Assembly (NCBI RefSeq): GCF_004745505.1
Contig: NZ_RKLX01000026.1
Span: 1 to 33,353 of the forward strand
DNA from: Levilactobacillus suantsaiihabitans
Lineage (GTDB): Bacteria > Bacillota > Bacilli > Lactobacillales > Lactobacillaceae
Length of the DNA: 33,353 bases
Reading direction: 5' to 3'
Numbering within the stretch: position 1 is the stretch's first letter; every line of letters starts with the position of its first letter. The notes beneath the pieces are model-generated. The model made no database searches. It worked only from the letters and a program-made list of their open reading frames with translations, and had not been told where the DNA came from. This document shows positions 8,735 to 14,893 of this stretch, one piece after another. The position numbers were made by a program, and so were the translations under genes.

Positions 8735-9562
8735 TTGGATTTGCGAACGGATACAGCAGTAGCAGATGACTTGCGCATTAGCATTTTATCGAGCGGAAGT
8801 ACGGGCAATGTGGCCTACGTGGAGAGTCCCAACGAACGGATCATGATTGATGCGGGACTCAGCGGCAAGAAAATTGAAAAATTAATGGGCGATATCAATC
8901 GGAGCATGAGTGATGTCAATGATTTGTTGGTCACCCATGAACACTCGGATCACCGCCAGGCCGTGGGTATTTTGGCGCGGCGGTATGAACAGTTGAACGT
9001 TCACGCCAACGCCGGCACCTGGGACGCGATGGCCGGTAAGATCGGCAAGGTCGACCTGGCCCAAAAGCACATCTTTGCGCCAGACACGGTCCAAACCTTT
9101 GGCGACATTGACGTCGAGAGTTTTTCCGTTTCCCACGATGCGGCCGAACCCCAATTTTACGCGATTCACTATCACGGCAAGACGTTTGTGATCCTGACCG
9201 ATACCGGCTACGTGTCCGAACACGTCGAAGGGGTCATCAAGGATGCCGACGCCTACTTGTTGGAATGCAACCACGACGTCGAAATGCTGCGGATGGGCGA
9301 ATACTCCTGGCCGCTGAAGCAACGGATCTTGGGCGACAAGGGTCATCTGTCCAATGAGGAAGGCGCCGACGCCTTGATGGACGTCTTGGGGAACCACACC
9401 AAGAAAATCTATCTCGGACACCGCAGTCTGCACAACAACATGCAATCACTGTGTCATTTGACCGTTGCCTCCATGATGGAGAACCGCGACTTTGGTGTCG
9501 GCCATGATTTCCAACTGATCGATACCAATCCCGAAGAGGCCACACCTTTAGTCGCTTTGTAG
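8735..9562 (+). CDS. yycJ: MBL-fold hydrolase YycJ (WalJ)
   Basis: A 275-residue cytosolic metallo-beta-lactamase-fold protein encoded beside walRK across Firmicutes. It is thought to be a nuclease-type MBL enzyme linking cell-wall signalling with DNA replication or repair; its exact substrate is unsettled. The metal site is H68-E-H70-S-D72-H73 (VTHEHSDH), with further ligands probably at the 'SHDAAEP', 'DTGYV' and 'LGHRSLHNN' motifs. The start is TTG at 8735, with AAGGAGAGG six bases upstream. Length is usual for the family. The gene is separated from yycI here by the structured non-coding stretch and has its own promoter, so it may be uncoupled from the wal operon. Confidence 0.95.
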   Translation: MDLRTDTAVADDLRISILSSGSTGNVAYVESPNERIMIDAGLSGKKIEKLMGDINRSMSDVNDLLVTHEHSDHRQAVGILARRYEQLNVHANAGTWDAMAGKIGKVDLAQKHIFAPDTVQTFGDIDVESFSVSHDAAEPQFYAIHYHGKTFVILTDTGYVSEHVEGVIKDADAYLLECNHDVEMLRMGEYSWPLKQRILGDKGHLSNEEGADALMDVLGNHTKKIYLGHRSLHNNMQSLCHLTVASMMENRDFGVGHDFQLIDTNPEEATPLVAL

Positions 9563-9720
9563 AAGGCGGCAGTATAAGTTTTGGTAAACTTTAGGACTTC
9601 AGCACCGAATCATCAAGAAAAATTCATACTCAGTCGTTACTATAAAAATTATTAAACGACCGGTCGGCGGGTTCAGTCGCTGATCGATGAATGGGAGGGT
9701 TCGCGCGTTAGCGCAATGTG

Positions 9721-11058
9721 ATGGATAACAACAATAATCAAAACAACAATTTGAATGACGATAACCAAGCAACTCCAACGCCTACTCCGGCACCTAAAAA
9801 GCGGGGTGGCCTGACCTTAACCAAGGTGGCGGTGACTGCGCTGGTTGCCGGCCTGTTAGGTGGCGGGGCCGCTTACGGCGGCATCAACTACCTCAATAAC
9901 AGCGGCATCAACGATACGGCGGTCCCATCTGGCAGTAACAAGAGCGGCAATGCGTCGACGTCAAACGTGACGGTCAACGTGTCTAGCCAGTCGACCAAGG
10001 CCTTCAACAAGGTCAAGGGTGCCATGGTCTCCGTGATCAATTTACAAAAGCAAAATAGCAGTAGTAGTACCTTAGGCCAATTGTTCGGTCAGGAATCTTC
10101 CGGCTCCAGCTCCAAGTCGAAGTCGGAATTGGAAGAAGCCTCCGAAGGGTCCGGGGTCGTTTACAAGAAGAGCGGTAACACGGCTTATATCGTGACCAAC
10201 AACCACGTGGTGTCCGGTTCGTCCGCACTGCGCGTGGTCACCAGCTCCGGTAAGCAACTCCAGGCCAAATTGGTCGGGAAGGATTCCGTCACCGACTTGG
10301 CCGTCTTGAAGGTCAATGGTGCGGACTTGAAGACCGTGGCCTCGTTCGGGAATTCCGACAACGTCAAGGTCGGGGAAACCGCGCTAGCCATTGGGTCACC
10401 ACTGGGTAGCCAGTACGCAACGTCGCTGACGGAAGGCATCATCTCCGCCAAGAAGCGGACGATTGAAACGACCAATTCGTCGGGGACCCAGACCGGTAAC
10501 GCCACGGTCATCCAGACCGATGCCGCCATCAACCCCGGGAACTCCGGTGGGGCCTTGATCAACGTCGGCGGGCAAGTCGTCGGCATCACCTCGTCGAAGA
10601 TTGCCAGTGATGCGGAAGGGACTAGCGTTGAGGGGATGGGCTTTGCCATTCCGTCCAACGAAGTCGTCAAAATCATCAATCAGTTGGTCAAGAACGGAAA
10701 AGTTGTGCGGCCCGCGTTAGGCATTACCTACGTGGACTTGGCCAACGTTTCCAGCGCCCAACAGAAGTCGATCCTGAAGTTGCCATCTAGCGTGGAAAAC
10801 GGGGTCGTGGTCATGAGCGCCAGCGCCGGGTCACCCGCTAAGAAGGCCGGTTTGGCCAAGTACGATGTCATCACCGCCTTGGGTGGTCACCAGATCTCTG
10901 ATCAATCCACGTTGCGCGACATTCTGTACAAATACAAATTAAATGATACGGTTTCCGTCACCTACTACCACAACGGTAAGAAGAAGACCGGGAACATTAA
11001 GCTGACCGAAACCTCTTCACAATTACAGAGCAGTACGTCAGCGACCTCAGAATCATAG
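9721..11058 (+). CDS. htrA: Surface serine protease HtrA (DegP/HtrA family)
   Basis: A 445-residue membrane-anchored protease that degrades misfolded exported proteins. An Asn/Pro-rich cytoplasmic tail is followed by a membrane helix at about 33-57, a Ser-rich linker, a trypsin-like domain with H162 (TNNHVV), D192 (VTDLAVLKV) and S275 (NPGNSGGALIN), and one C-terminal PDZ domain (about 325-425, GVVVMSASAGSPAKKAGLAKYDVI). The start could be GTG at 9718 or ATG at 9721. GGGAGGG at 9693-9699 is unusually far upstream, but a GCGC-GTTA-GCGC hairpin lies between and would shorten the effective distance to 6-9 bases. htrA follows yycJ and precedes rlmH, the usual Firmicutes order. Confidence 0.96.
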   Translation: MDNNNNQNNNLNDDNQATPTPTPAPKKRGGLTLTKVAVTALVAGLLGGGAAYGGINYLNNSGINDTAVPSGSNKSGNASTSNVTVNVSSQSTKAFNKVKGAMVSVINLQKQNSSSSTLGQLFGQESSGSSSKSKSELEEASEGSGVVYKKSGNTAYIVTNNHVVSGSSALRVVTSSGKQLQAKLVGKDSVTDLAVLKVNGADLKTVASFGNSDNVKVGETALAIGSPLGSQYATSLTEGIISAKKRTIETTNSSGTQTGNATVIQTDAAINPGNSGGALINVGGQVVGITSSKIASDAEGTSVEGMGFAIPSNEVVKIINQLVKNGKVVRPALGITYVDLANVSSAQQKSILKLPSSVENGVVVMSASAGSPAKKAGLAKYDVITALGGHQISDQSTLRDILYKYKLNDTVSVTYYHNGKKKTGNIKLTETSSQLQSSTSATSES

Positions 11059-11072
11059 GGTAAGCAAAATGA

Positions 11073-11107
11073 AAGCGTCCGCGGATTTTTCCAGCGGACG
11101 CTTTTTT
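11073..11107 (+). terminator. Terminator of htrA
   Basis: Perfect 10-bp stem AAGCGTCCGC/GCGGACGCTT, with the second arm running into a T tract. Confidence 0.93.
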
Positions 11108-11161
11108 GTCGATGAGAAGTGGGTTGATGAAAAGCCGAAGTTTAAGGAGGGTTTAAGCGAA

Positions 11162-11302
11162 ATGAAAACGTACCCGCTGGTAACTTTCACGAACGAAAAT
11201 ACAGGGATGCCTGGCGGTAATTCAGGGGCAAAACTGGTGGTGAAAAAAGCTGTGGATAACTTGGGGGATAAAAGGGTACAATGGATAGGGGAAAAGTTAT
11301 GA
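11162..11302 (+). CDS. Possible small ORF of unknown function
   Basis: A 46-residue reading frame (MKTYPLVTFTNENTGMPGGN...) with a strong AAGGAGGG ten bases before its ATG. It begins after the htrA terminator and runs into the first DnaA box. No family is recognised, and there is no signal peptide or membrane segment. The ribosome binding site is the only support; it may be a real short peptide or a chance frame. Confidence 0.25.
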   Translation: MKTYPLVTFTNENTGMPGGNSGAKLVVKKAVDNLGDKRVQWIGEKL

Positions 11303-11577
11303 ACAGGAAGAGACCGGCAATGGAACCGGTGCAAAAGTTATCCACAGGCCGTGGGGATAACTGTGGATAGAAAAACATTTTGCCGTCACTTGGAGACTTG
11401 AACCCAGTCACCATGCGGTTTGTAAGCGGATAGCCCGAACGGACGTTTTGTCGCGGACCGGTGGATAACTAATTTTATATTGACATTTTGCAAAAAAATA
11501 AATGTGGGGGGTCGCTCAGAAGTACCCCCAATATCTAGGAAATCAGATTGTCCACCTGTGGATAACTTTGTGGACAA
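11251..11577. promoter_or_regulatory. DnaA-box cluster upstream of rlmH
   Basis: Three exact TTATCCACA boxes: 11251-11259 (minus), 11338-11346 (plus) and 11557-11565 (minus). One-mismatch boxes lie at 11352-11360, 11362-11370, 11460-11468 and 11569-11577 (all minus), and a weaker one at 11548-11556. An A/T-rich stretch (11470-11504) sits inside the array. This density is far above chance and resembles an origin or DnaA-titration array. A TTGACA at 11480-11485 may also belong to the rlmH promoter, so DnaA could affect rlmH transcription. Confidence 0.8.
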
Positions 11578-11598
11578 CCTGTGTAAAGGAGTGGAATT

Positions 11599-12078
11599 AT
11601 GAACATCAAATTCGTCGTGGTGGGCAAGTTAAAGGAAAAGTATTTCAAGCAGGGAATTGCGGAATATGCCAAGCGGCTGTCGCGTTTCTGTAAATTTTCA
11701 ATCGTCGAGGTCCCCGATGAAAAGGCCCCGGAAAATCTATCGCAGGCCGAAATGGACCAGGTCATGGCCGCGGAGGGCGAGCGCATCTTGAGTAAGATCA
11801 AGGATCGCGAATACGTTTACGCGTTGGCTATCCTGGGCAAGGAGCGTTCGTCAGAAGAGTTCGCCAAGGAGATCCAAGACCTGACCACCTACGGCCACTC
11901 AGACATCACGTTCGTTATTGGCGGCTCTTTGGGCCTCACGCCAGCCGTTTTGAAGCGCGCCGACACCCAGATTTCATTTGGCCGCTTCACGCTGCCCCAC
12001 CAGTTGATGCGGCTAGTGTTGACGGAGCAGGTTTACCGGGCGTTTATGATTAATGAGGGGAGTCCGTATCATAAGTGA
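11599..12078 (+). CDS. rlmH: 23S rRNA pseudouridine(1915) N3-methyltransferase RlmH
   Basis: A 159-residue SPOUT-class methyltransferase, full length. It methylates pseudouridine 1915 in helix 69 of 23S rRNA using SAM. The trefoil-knot SAM site is seen as [24 protein letters not shown] and the C-terminal [23 protein letters not shown]...GSPYHK. AAAGGAGTGG precedes the ATG. Its last codons (CCG TAT CAT AAG TGA) form the core of the direct repeat at 12065-12083. In staphylococci the same gene end (orfX) is the insertion site for SCCmec cassettes. Confidence 0.98.
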   Translation: MNIKFVVVGKLKEKYFKQGIAEYAKRLSRFCKFSIVEVPDEKAPENLSQAEMDQVMAAEGERILSKIKDREYVYALAILGKERSSEEFAKEIQDLTTYGHSDITFVIGGSLGLTPAVLKRADTQISFGRFTLPHQLMRLVLTEQVYRAFMINEGSPYHK

Positions 12079-12083
12079 TGGGG
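12065..12083 (+). repeat. SCC-like attachment site, left copy (end of rlmH)
   Basis: CGTATCATAAGTGATGGGG spans the rlmH stop codon and recurs exactly at 14746-14764. The staphylococcal SCC attachment core also covers the rlmH stop and contains TATCATAA-TGATG, so position and sequence both match. Confidence 0.75.
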
Positions 12084-12086
12084 TTT

Positions 12087-12147
12087 AAAAAATCACCGTC
12101 AAATGTCGTATGGAATTATTCTCCAGTATACTTGACGGTAATTTTTT
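12087..12147 (+). terminator. Terminator downstream of rlmH
   Basis: A 16-base arm (AAAAAATCACCGTCAA) pairs with TTGACGGTAATTTTTT with one mismatch over a 29-base loop. It starts just inside the putative cassette. From here to 12338 no gene is seen. Confidence 0.7.
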
Positions 12148-12338
12148 GTAAGTTGCATTCTTTAAGTAGTATGGTCCAGCAGAAAGATAATATACGTGTG
12201 ACTTGACCGCCTCATTGATAGCCTTAGTGTACAAATTTTGGAAGCTTGTTTGGGTGAAACAACTACGCGTACTTTTCCTTATAAATAGTCCAATGAAAAT
12301 GAATTATCCGTATTTTCAAATGTGTACGATTACCATGA

Positions 12339-12371
12339 AGGCTTAGTGTATCTGACACTAGGCCTATTTTT
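12339..12371 (+). terminator. Terminator or attenuator just before the first Mor-like gene
   Basis: AGGCTTAGTGT pairs with ACACTAGGCCT (11 bp, one wobble), followed by ATTTTT. It ends only 24 bases before the ATG at 12395, so it sits in that gene's leader or closes an upstream transcript. Confidence 0.65.
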
Positions 12372-12394
12372 GTGTACAGAAAGGATGTTGAATT

Positions 12395-12637
12395 ATGAGT
12401 AAGAATGTCGTCTATGATGCTCTATTTCCAATTTACCAAGAGTTAAATGATTTGGTTAGTGAGGAGAATATGCTAAAAATTTATAGCTATTGGCGAGGGT
12501 CGCAGTTTAGTCTATCAATGCGATTGTATGATTCCAAACAGCTGAGACCGATTTTAAAGGCATCGAGGACCAGCAATAAGGATTTGATTAGGTTATATGG
12601 GTATTCCGAGCGCTGGATTCGAGATAACCGTCGGTAA
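12395..12637 (+). CDS. Mor-like transcription activator domain protein (first copy)
   Basis: An 80-residue protein resembling the Mor/C activator domain of phage Mu-type regulators: an N-terminal helical part (YQELNDLVSEENMLKIYSYWRGSQFSLSMRLYDSKQ) followed by a helix-turn-helix (NKDLIRLYGYSERWIRDNRR). It aligns by eye along its whole length with the product at 12746-13024. AGAAAGGATG lies before the ATG. The '(F/L)N..EL...YG(Y/L)S.RWI' pattern is the usual DNA-binding end of this family. It lies on the putative rlmH cassette. The target is unknown; it may control the cassette genes. Confidence 0.6.
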   Translation: MSKNVVYDALFPIYQELNDLVSEENMLKIYSYWRGSQFSLSMRLYDSKQLRPILKASRTSNKDLIRLYGYSERWIRDNRR

Positions 12638-12745
12638 GAAGTTAGTGTAGACTTCAAGGAAAGTGTAAGTACTTTTGTAAGGTCATTAAGCAGTTACGAA
12701 AAGAACCAGTATCGACTAAAATTTCAATTGAGAGGTGGCGAGTTA

Positions 12746-13024
12746 ATGGTCGAAGATGTTGAGATAAGAGCCTTACACCAGTTTTATCGGAGCTTAAGTG
12801 AAGTAGTTGGCACAGAGGCCATGTTGCGTATTCATGCTCAGTACAAAGGGACGCAGTTGAGTATTCCAATTCATCTATATGATCGTAAACTGGCCGCTCA
12901 GCGAGTGAGAGAAGAGTTTGATGGACACAATCAAAAGGAATTAGCTCATAAGTACGGCTATTCGCAGAAGTGGGTGTATAAAGCTTTGAGGCGGCGTGAA
13001 GAAGGTAAGATAAAGGAGGAATAA
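12746..13024 (+). CDS. Mor-like transcription activator domain protein (second copy)
   Basis: A 92-residue paralogue of the preceding protein: 'LHQFYRSLSEVVGTEAMLRIHAQYKGTQLSIPIHLYDRKLA' matches its first half, and the helix-turn-helix is 'EEFDGHNQKELAHKYGYSQKWVYKALRRREE'. This copy keeps the Mor-family signatures better ('G.Q..IP', 'G.N..ELA.KYG.S..WV'). ATG at 12746 is preferred over an upstream TTG at 12728 because GAGGTGG then sits at the right distance. The stop codon lies 3 bases before the next ATG, so it is coupled to the membrane-protein gene at 13028. Confidence 0.7.
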   Translation: MVEDVEIRALHQFYRSLSEVVGTEAMLRIHAQYKGTQLSIPIHLYDRKLAAQRVREEFDGHNQKELAHKYGYSQKWVYKALRRREEGKIKEE

Positions 13025-13027
13025 GTA

Positions 13028-13330
13028 ATGGGACTTGTCTTGTTAATTGTTGTTATCGTGGGTGTTTGGATTGCACATAGTAAATTTGGTTTAGGATGGG
13101 GTAAAATAGGAGCTGGGGTTGCAGCAGGTTTCTTCCTTTTGACGCGATGGGCATTTAGCCAAGATCATGAGCGTAGCCAAAAGATAAATGCGCGTTCTAA
13201 ACGGTTGAGTCAGCTGACCAATGAAGAACTGAAGAATTACGCCAACGATTATACGAACTCGCCAGAAGAACGGAGCTCAGCAACTAGAATGCTGAATGCG
13301 CTTCGTGAGAATGGAACAGGTCCATTCTAG
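13028..13330 (+). CDS. Small single-pass membrane protein, function unknown
   Basis: A 100-residue protein with one or two N-terminal membrane segments (GLVLLIVVIVGVWIAH and KIGAGVAAGFFLLTRWAF, residues 2-43). A polar C-terminal tail predicted to be helical follows (LSQLTNEELKNYANDYTNSPEERSSATRMLNALRENG). AAAGGAGGA precedes the ATG, and the gene is directly coupled to the second Mor-like gene. No family is recognised; the tail looks like a short cytosolic interaction helix. Confidence 0.65.
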   Translation: MGLVLLIVVIVGVWIAHSKFGLGWGKIGAGVAAGFFLLTRWAFSQDHERSQKINARSKRLSQLTNEELKNYANDYTNSPEERSSATRMLNALRENGTGPF

Positions 13331-13388
13331 TAGTTACTTTAAATGGGTTGATTAATTATTAGTAATTAAAAATTTGGAGGGAAACGTA

Positions 13389-13796
13389 ATGGGTAAATTT
13401 AGTAAAGTAGCAATGACTGCGATGCTAGTATTACTGGTGGGTGGAGCAGTACCGACCACGGCCAGCGCCGCTACATGGCACAAAGGAACTCCAAAAGCGC
13501 TAAGAGGAAACTGGAAACGTAGTTATAATGATCGTGGATCAAAGGTTACTATTCACTTCCGCATCAAGTCCAAGTCAATGGATATCAGTCGTCCAGGTTG
13601 GGCTGTGGAGAGTTGGTCAAACTTGAAGTATCGGAAAGTGGGAGCTGGTACTTACAAGATTAAAGGGACGTATCGAAATGGTGGTATGTTAACGCAAAAG
13701 AATTCGCATATGAAGGTCAAGAAGAGTCACAGCAAAGTTACGTACAAGAATTCGTGGTCTAAAAGTTATTCATACCTTGGCTGGTTCCACAAGTAA
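13389..13796 (+). CDS. Small secreted protein with 'PKALRGNW' motif
   Basis: A 135-residue exported protein. The signal peptide is at 1-27 (MGKFSKVAMTAMLVLLVGGA...TASA, cleavage before ATW). The mature part is very basic and rich in Lys, Ser, Tyr and Trp, beginning 'WHKGTPKALRGNWKRSY'. The same motif starts the mature parts of the products at 20138-20698 (TAPKALRGTW) and 30857-31336 (IPKVLRGTW), so it belongs to a dispersed lactobacillar family of small beta-rich secreted proteins. ATG at 13389 is chosen because TTGGAGGG lies upstream. Function unknown; there is no anchor, so it is probably released or bound to the wall by charge. Confidence 0.75.
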   Translation: MGKFSKVAMTAMLVLLVGGAVPTTASAATWHKGTPKALRGNWKRSYNDRGSKVTIHFRIKSKSMDISRPGWAVESWSNLKYRKVGAGTYKIKGTYRNGGMLTQKNSHMKVKKSHSKVTYKNSWSKSYSYLGWFHK

Positions 13797-13821
13797 CAAT
13801 TAAAATAGTAATTATAACTTT

Positions 13822-13866
13822 AGGGTCAATCGACGTTTCCATACAACGTTGATTGGCCCTATTTTT
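13822..13866 (+). terminator. Terminator of the secreted-protein gene
   Basis: A 16-bp stem (AGGGTCAATCGACGTT with AACGTTGATTGGCCCT, two wobbles) over a 7-base loop, then ATTTTT. Confidence 0.9.
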
Positions 13867-13908
13867 GGGTACTGGATCATAGGAACATAGAAAAAGGAGA
13901 ACGAAATT

Positions 13909-14139
13909 ATGACAGAAGCAGCAATGACAAATCCCGTAAGTTTCAAGCTTGAAGATACGGTAAAGTTCAACAGGGTAAGAACTCATCGGTATGAGTTAAG
14001 AATTACGTGGAATCAACCGGCCAAGAAGCTGGCTATAATTATTATCAACTTTCCGGGTAGATACTTGTCTGACAATGAATTAGACAGATATACGGCGGGG
14101 CGGAGGCACCGCCGTATTTTTTTAAATCCTAGTGGATAA
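13909..14139 (+). pseudogene. Truncated DUF1643-like gene
   Basis: A 76-residue frame with a good AAAAAGGAG site. Its central part 'HRYELRITWNQPAKKLAIIIINFPGRYLSDNELDRYT' resembles the N-terminal third of DUF1643 proteins (pattern RY.L...W....PL...I.LNPS......D.T), with NPS changed to NFP. The frame then runs through the hairpin at 14091-14116 and stops, so the rest of the roughly 150-residue family is missing. DUF1643 genes are common passengers of staphylococcal SCC elements, which fits the flanking repeats. A short real protein cannot be excluded. Confidence 0.45.
14091..14123 (+). terminator. Terminator inside the end of the DUF1643-like frame
   Basis: Perfect stem TACGGCGG/CCGCCGTA over a 10-base loop, followed by seven T. 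Confidence 0.85.
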
Positions 14140-14404
14140 TTGCTGACATATCAAGGATATTAACTGCTTTATTTTGGCTTGATTATACTCGTGGATTATG
14201 AGGACCATCTTAGATATCGCGTCAAAGTGCAGACGATTCTACTCCTTACGAAATGAACGTGACCCGTTCATTCCTTGGGTCGTTGCGATTGAGGCTTATA
14301 TATATTGAGATTATTCTTGCATGGGTTTAGACTGAGAATTTACTGTAGGGGTAGGCAGGTCAGCCCCAAGCTGCCTGATACCCCGGTAGTTAAATTCATC
14401 GTAT
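14124..14404. other. Non-coding stretch with two hairpins
   Basis: No gene is seen. An 8-bp inverted repeat AATGAACG/CGTTCATT lies at 14252-14272. A long imperfect hairpin spans 14336-14397 (GAATTT..GGGGTA..GGCAG pairing with CTGCC..TACCCC..AAATTC). The latter is adjacent to the terminator of the small minus-strand ORF and could be a regulatory RNA or a remnant element end. Confidence 0.4.
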
Positions 14405-14432
14405 AAAAAATGAGCTAGCAGTTAAGCTAACC
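14405..14432 (-). terminator. Terminator of the small minus-strand ORF
   Basis: On the minus strand GGTTAGC pairs with GCTAGCT (two wobbles), followed by CATTTTTT, directly after the stop codon of 14441-14539. Confidence 0.5.
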
Positions 14433-14440
14433 CAGACTCA

Positions 14441-14539
14441 TTAGTTGTGAGTAATTTGCAAATTACCTCTGCACCGGAGTAAGCATCCCACTGGTAGGCA
14501 AACCAGAGACACAGCTAAGATGTCGAGTAAAATGTACAT
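14441..14539 (-). CDS. Possible hydrophobic toxin-like micropeptide
   Basis: A 32-residue frame starting MYILLDILAVSLVCLPVGCLL, then a polar tail RCRGNLQITHN. It has one predicted membrane segment, AAGGGGG eight bases before ATG at 14539, and a terminator just past the stop. An ATG two codons upstream would be too close to the binding site. Size and layout (short hydrophobic peptide, structured RNA next door, mobile island) resemble type I toxins of Gram-positives, but no sequence match to Fst or similar peptides is recognised. Confidence 0.35.
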   Translation of the reverse strand: MYILLDILAVSLVCLPVGCLLRCRGNLQITHN

Positions 14540-14631
14540 ATCCATTACCCCCTTCAAGGTATCGTAGAGACAACTTGAGAATAGAGATAGGAGCACAGTG
14601 CTTAGAACCGGTAATGACAGATAGCAGGAGT

Positions 14632-14656
14632 GGGAATCGAACCCACGAGCTCTAAG
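14632..14656 (-). other. 3' fragment of a tRNA gene
   Basis: On the minus strand GTGGG-TTCGATT-CCCAC forms a perfect T arm, followed by TCCTGCT plus A as the 3' acceptor strand and discriminator. No matching 5' acceptor (AGCAGGA), D arm or anticodon arm exists upstream, so this is only the 3' end. Such fragments are typical scars of integrases that target tRNA 3' ends. Confidence 0.6.
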
Positions 14657-14745
14657 TTTACATGTAGGGTTTACTTGCGAGAATCGTTATATCATACTTG
14701 AATCACCTGATTAGAGTAATCGCAATGTAGTCTGTTATATATCGT

Positions 14746-14764
14746 CGTATCATAAGTGATGGGG
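14746..14764 (+). repeat. SCC-like attachment site, right copy
   Basis: Exact 19-bp direct repeat of the sequence at the rlmH stop (12065-12083), 2.68 kb away. Together they bound a putative cassette; the restriction-modification operon begins 130 bases further on. No third copy is seen after that operon. Confidence 0.75.
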
Positions 14765-14833
14765 ATCTAAGGATATGAAATGCTCTGAAATTTTAAAAGT
14801 GCGATTTATTCGAAAAGTAGAGAGATAGTACTG

Positions 14834-14839
14834 TATAAT
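14834..14839 (+). promoter_or_regulatory. -10 element of the restriction-modification operon
   Basis: TATAAT preceded by TG, 55 bases before the start codon, in an AT-rich region beginning right after the right repeat copy. No clear -35. Confidence 0.5.
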
Positions 14840-14893
14840 AATCTGTAAATAAGCCATTGTTTTTTATTTTTATTTAAGAGAAGGGGAGTAGGC

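Noticed and set aside
11053-11334. Minus-strand 93-residue frame after htrA
   Set aside because: It crosses the htrA terminator and DnaA boxes and has no ribosome binding site or protein-like composition.
12245-12262. Second parS-like site (TTGTTTGGGTGAAACAA)
   Set aside because: Only the right half matches; the left half lacks CAC and the spacing is off, so it is just a short inverted repeat.
14252-14397. CRISPR-like repeats in the island
   Set aside because: The inverted repeats are single and differ from one another; there is no regular repeat-spacer array anywhere in the window.
14632-14720. Intact tRNA gene in the island
   Set aside because: Only the T arm and 3' acceptor strand exist; no 5' acceptor, D arm or anticodon arm can be found.
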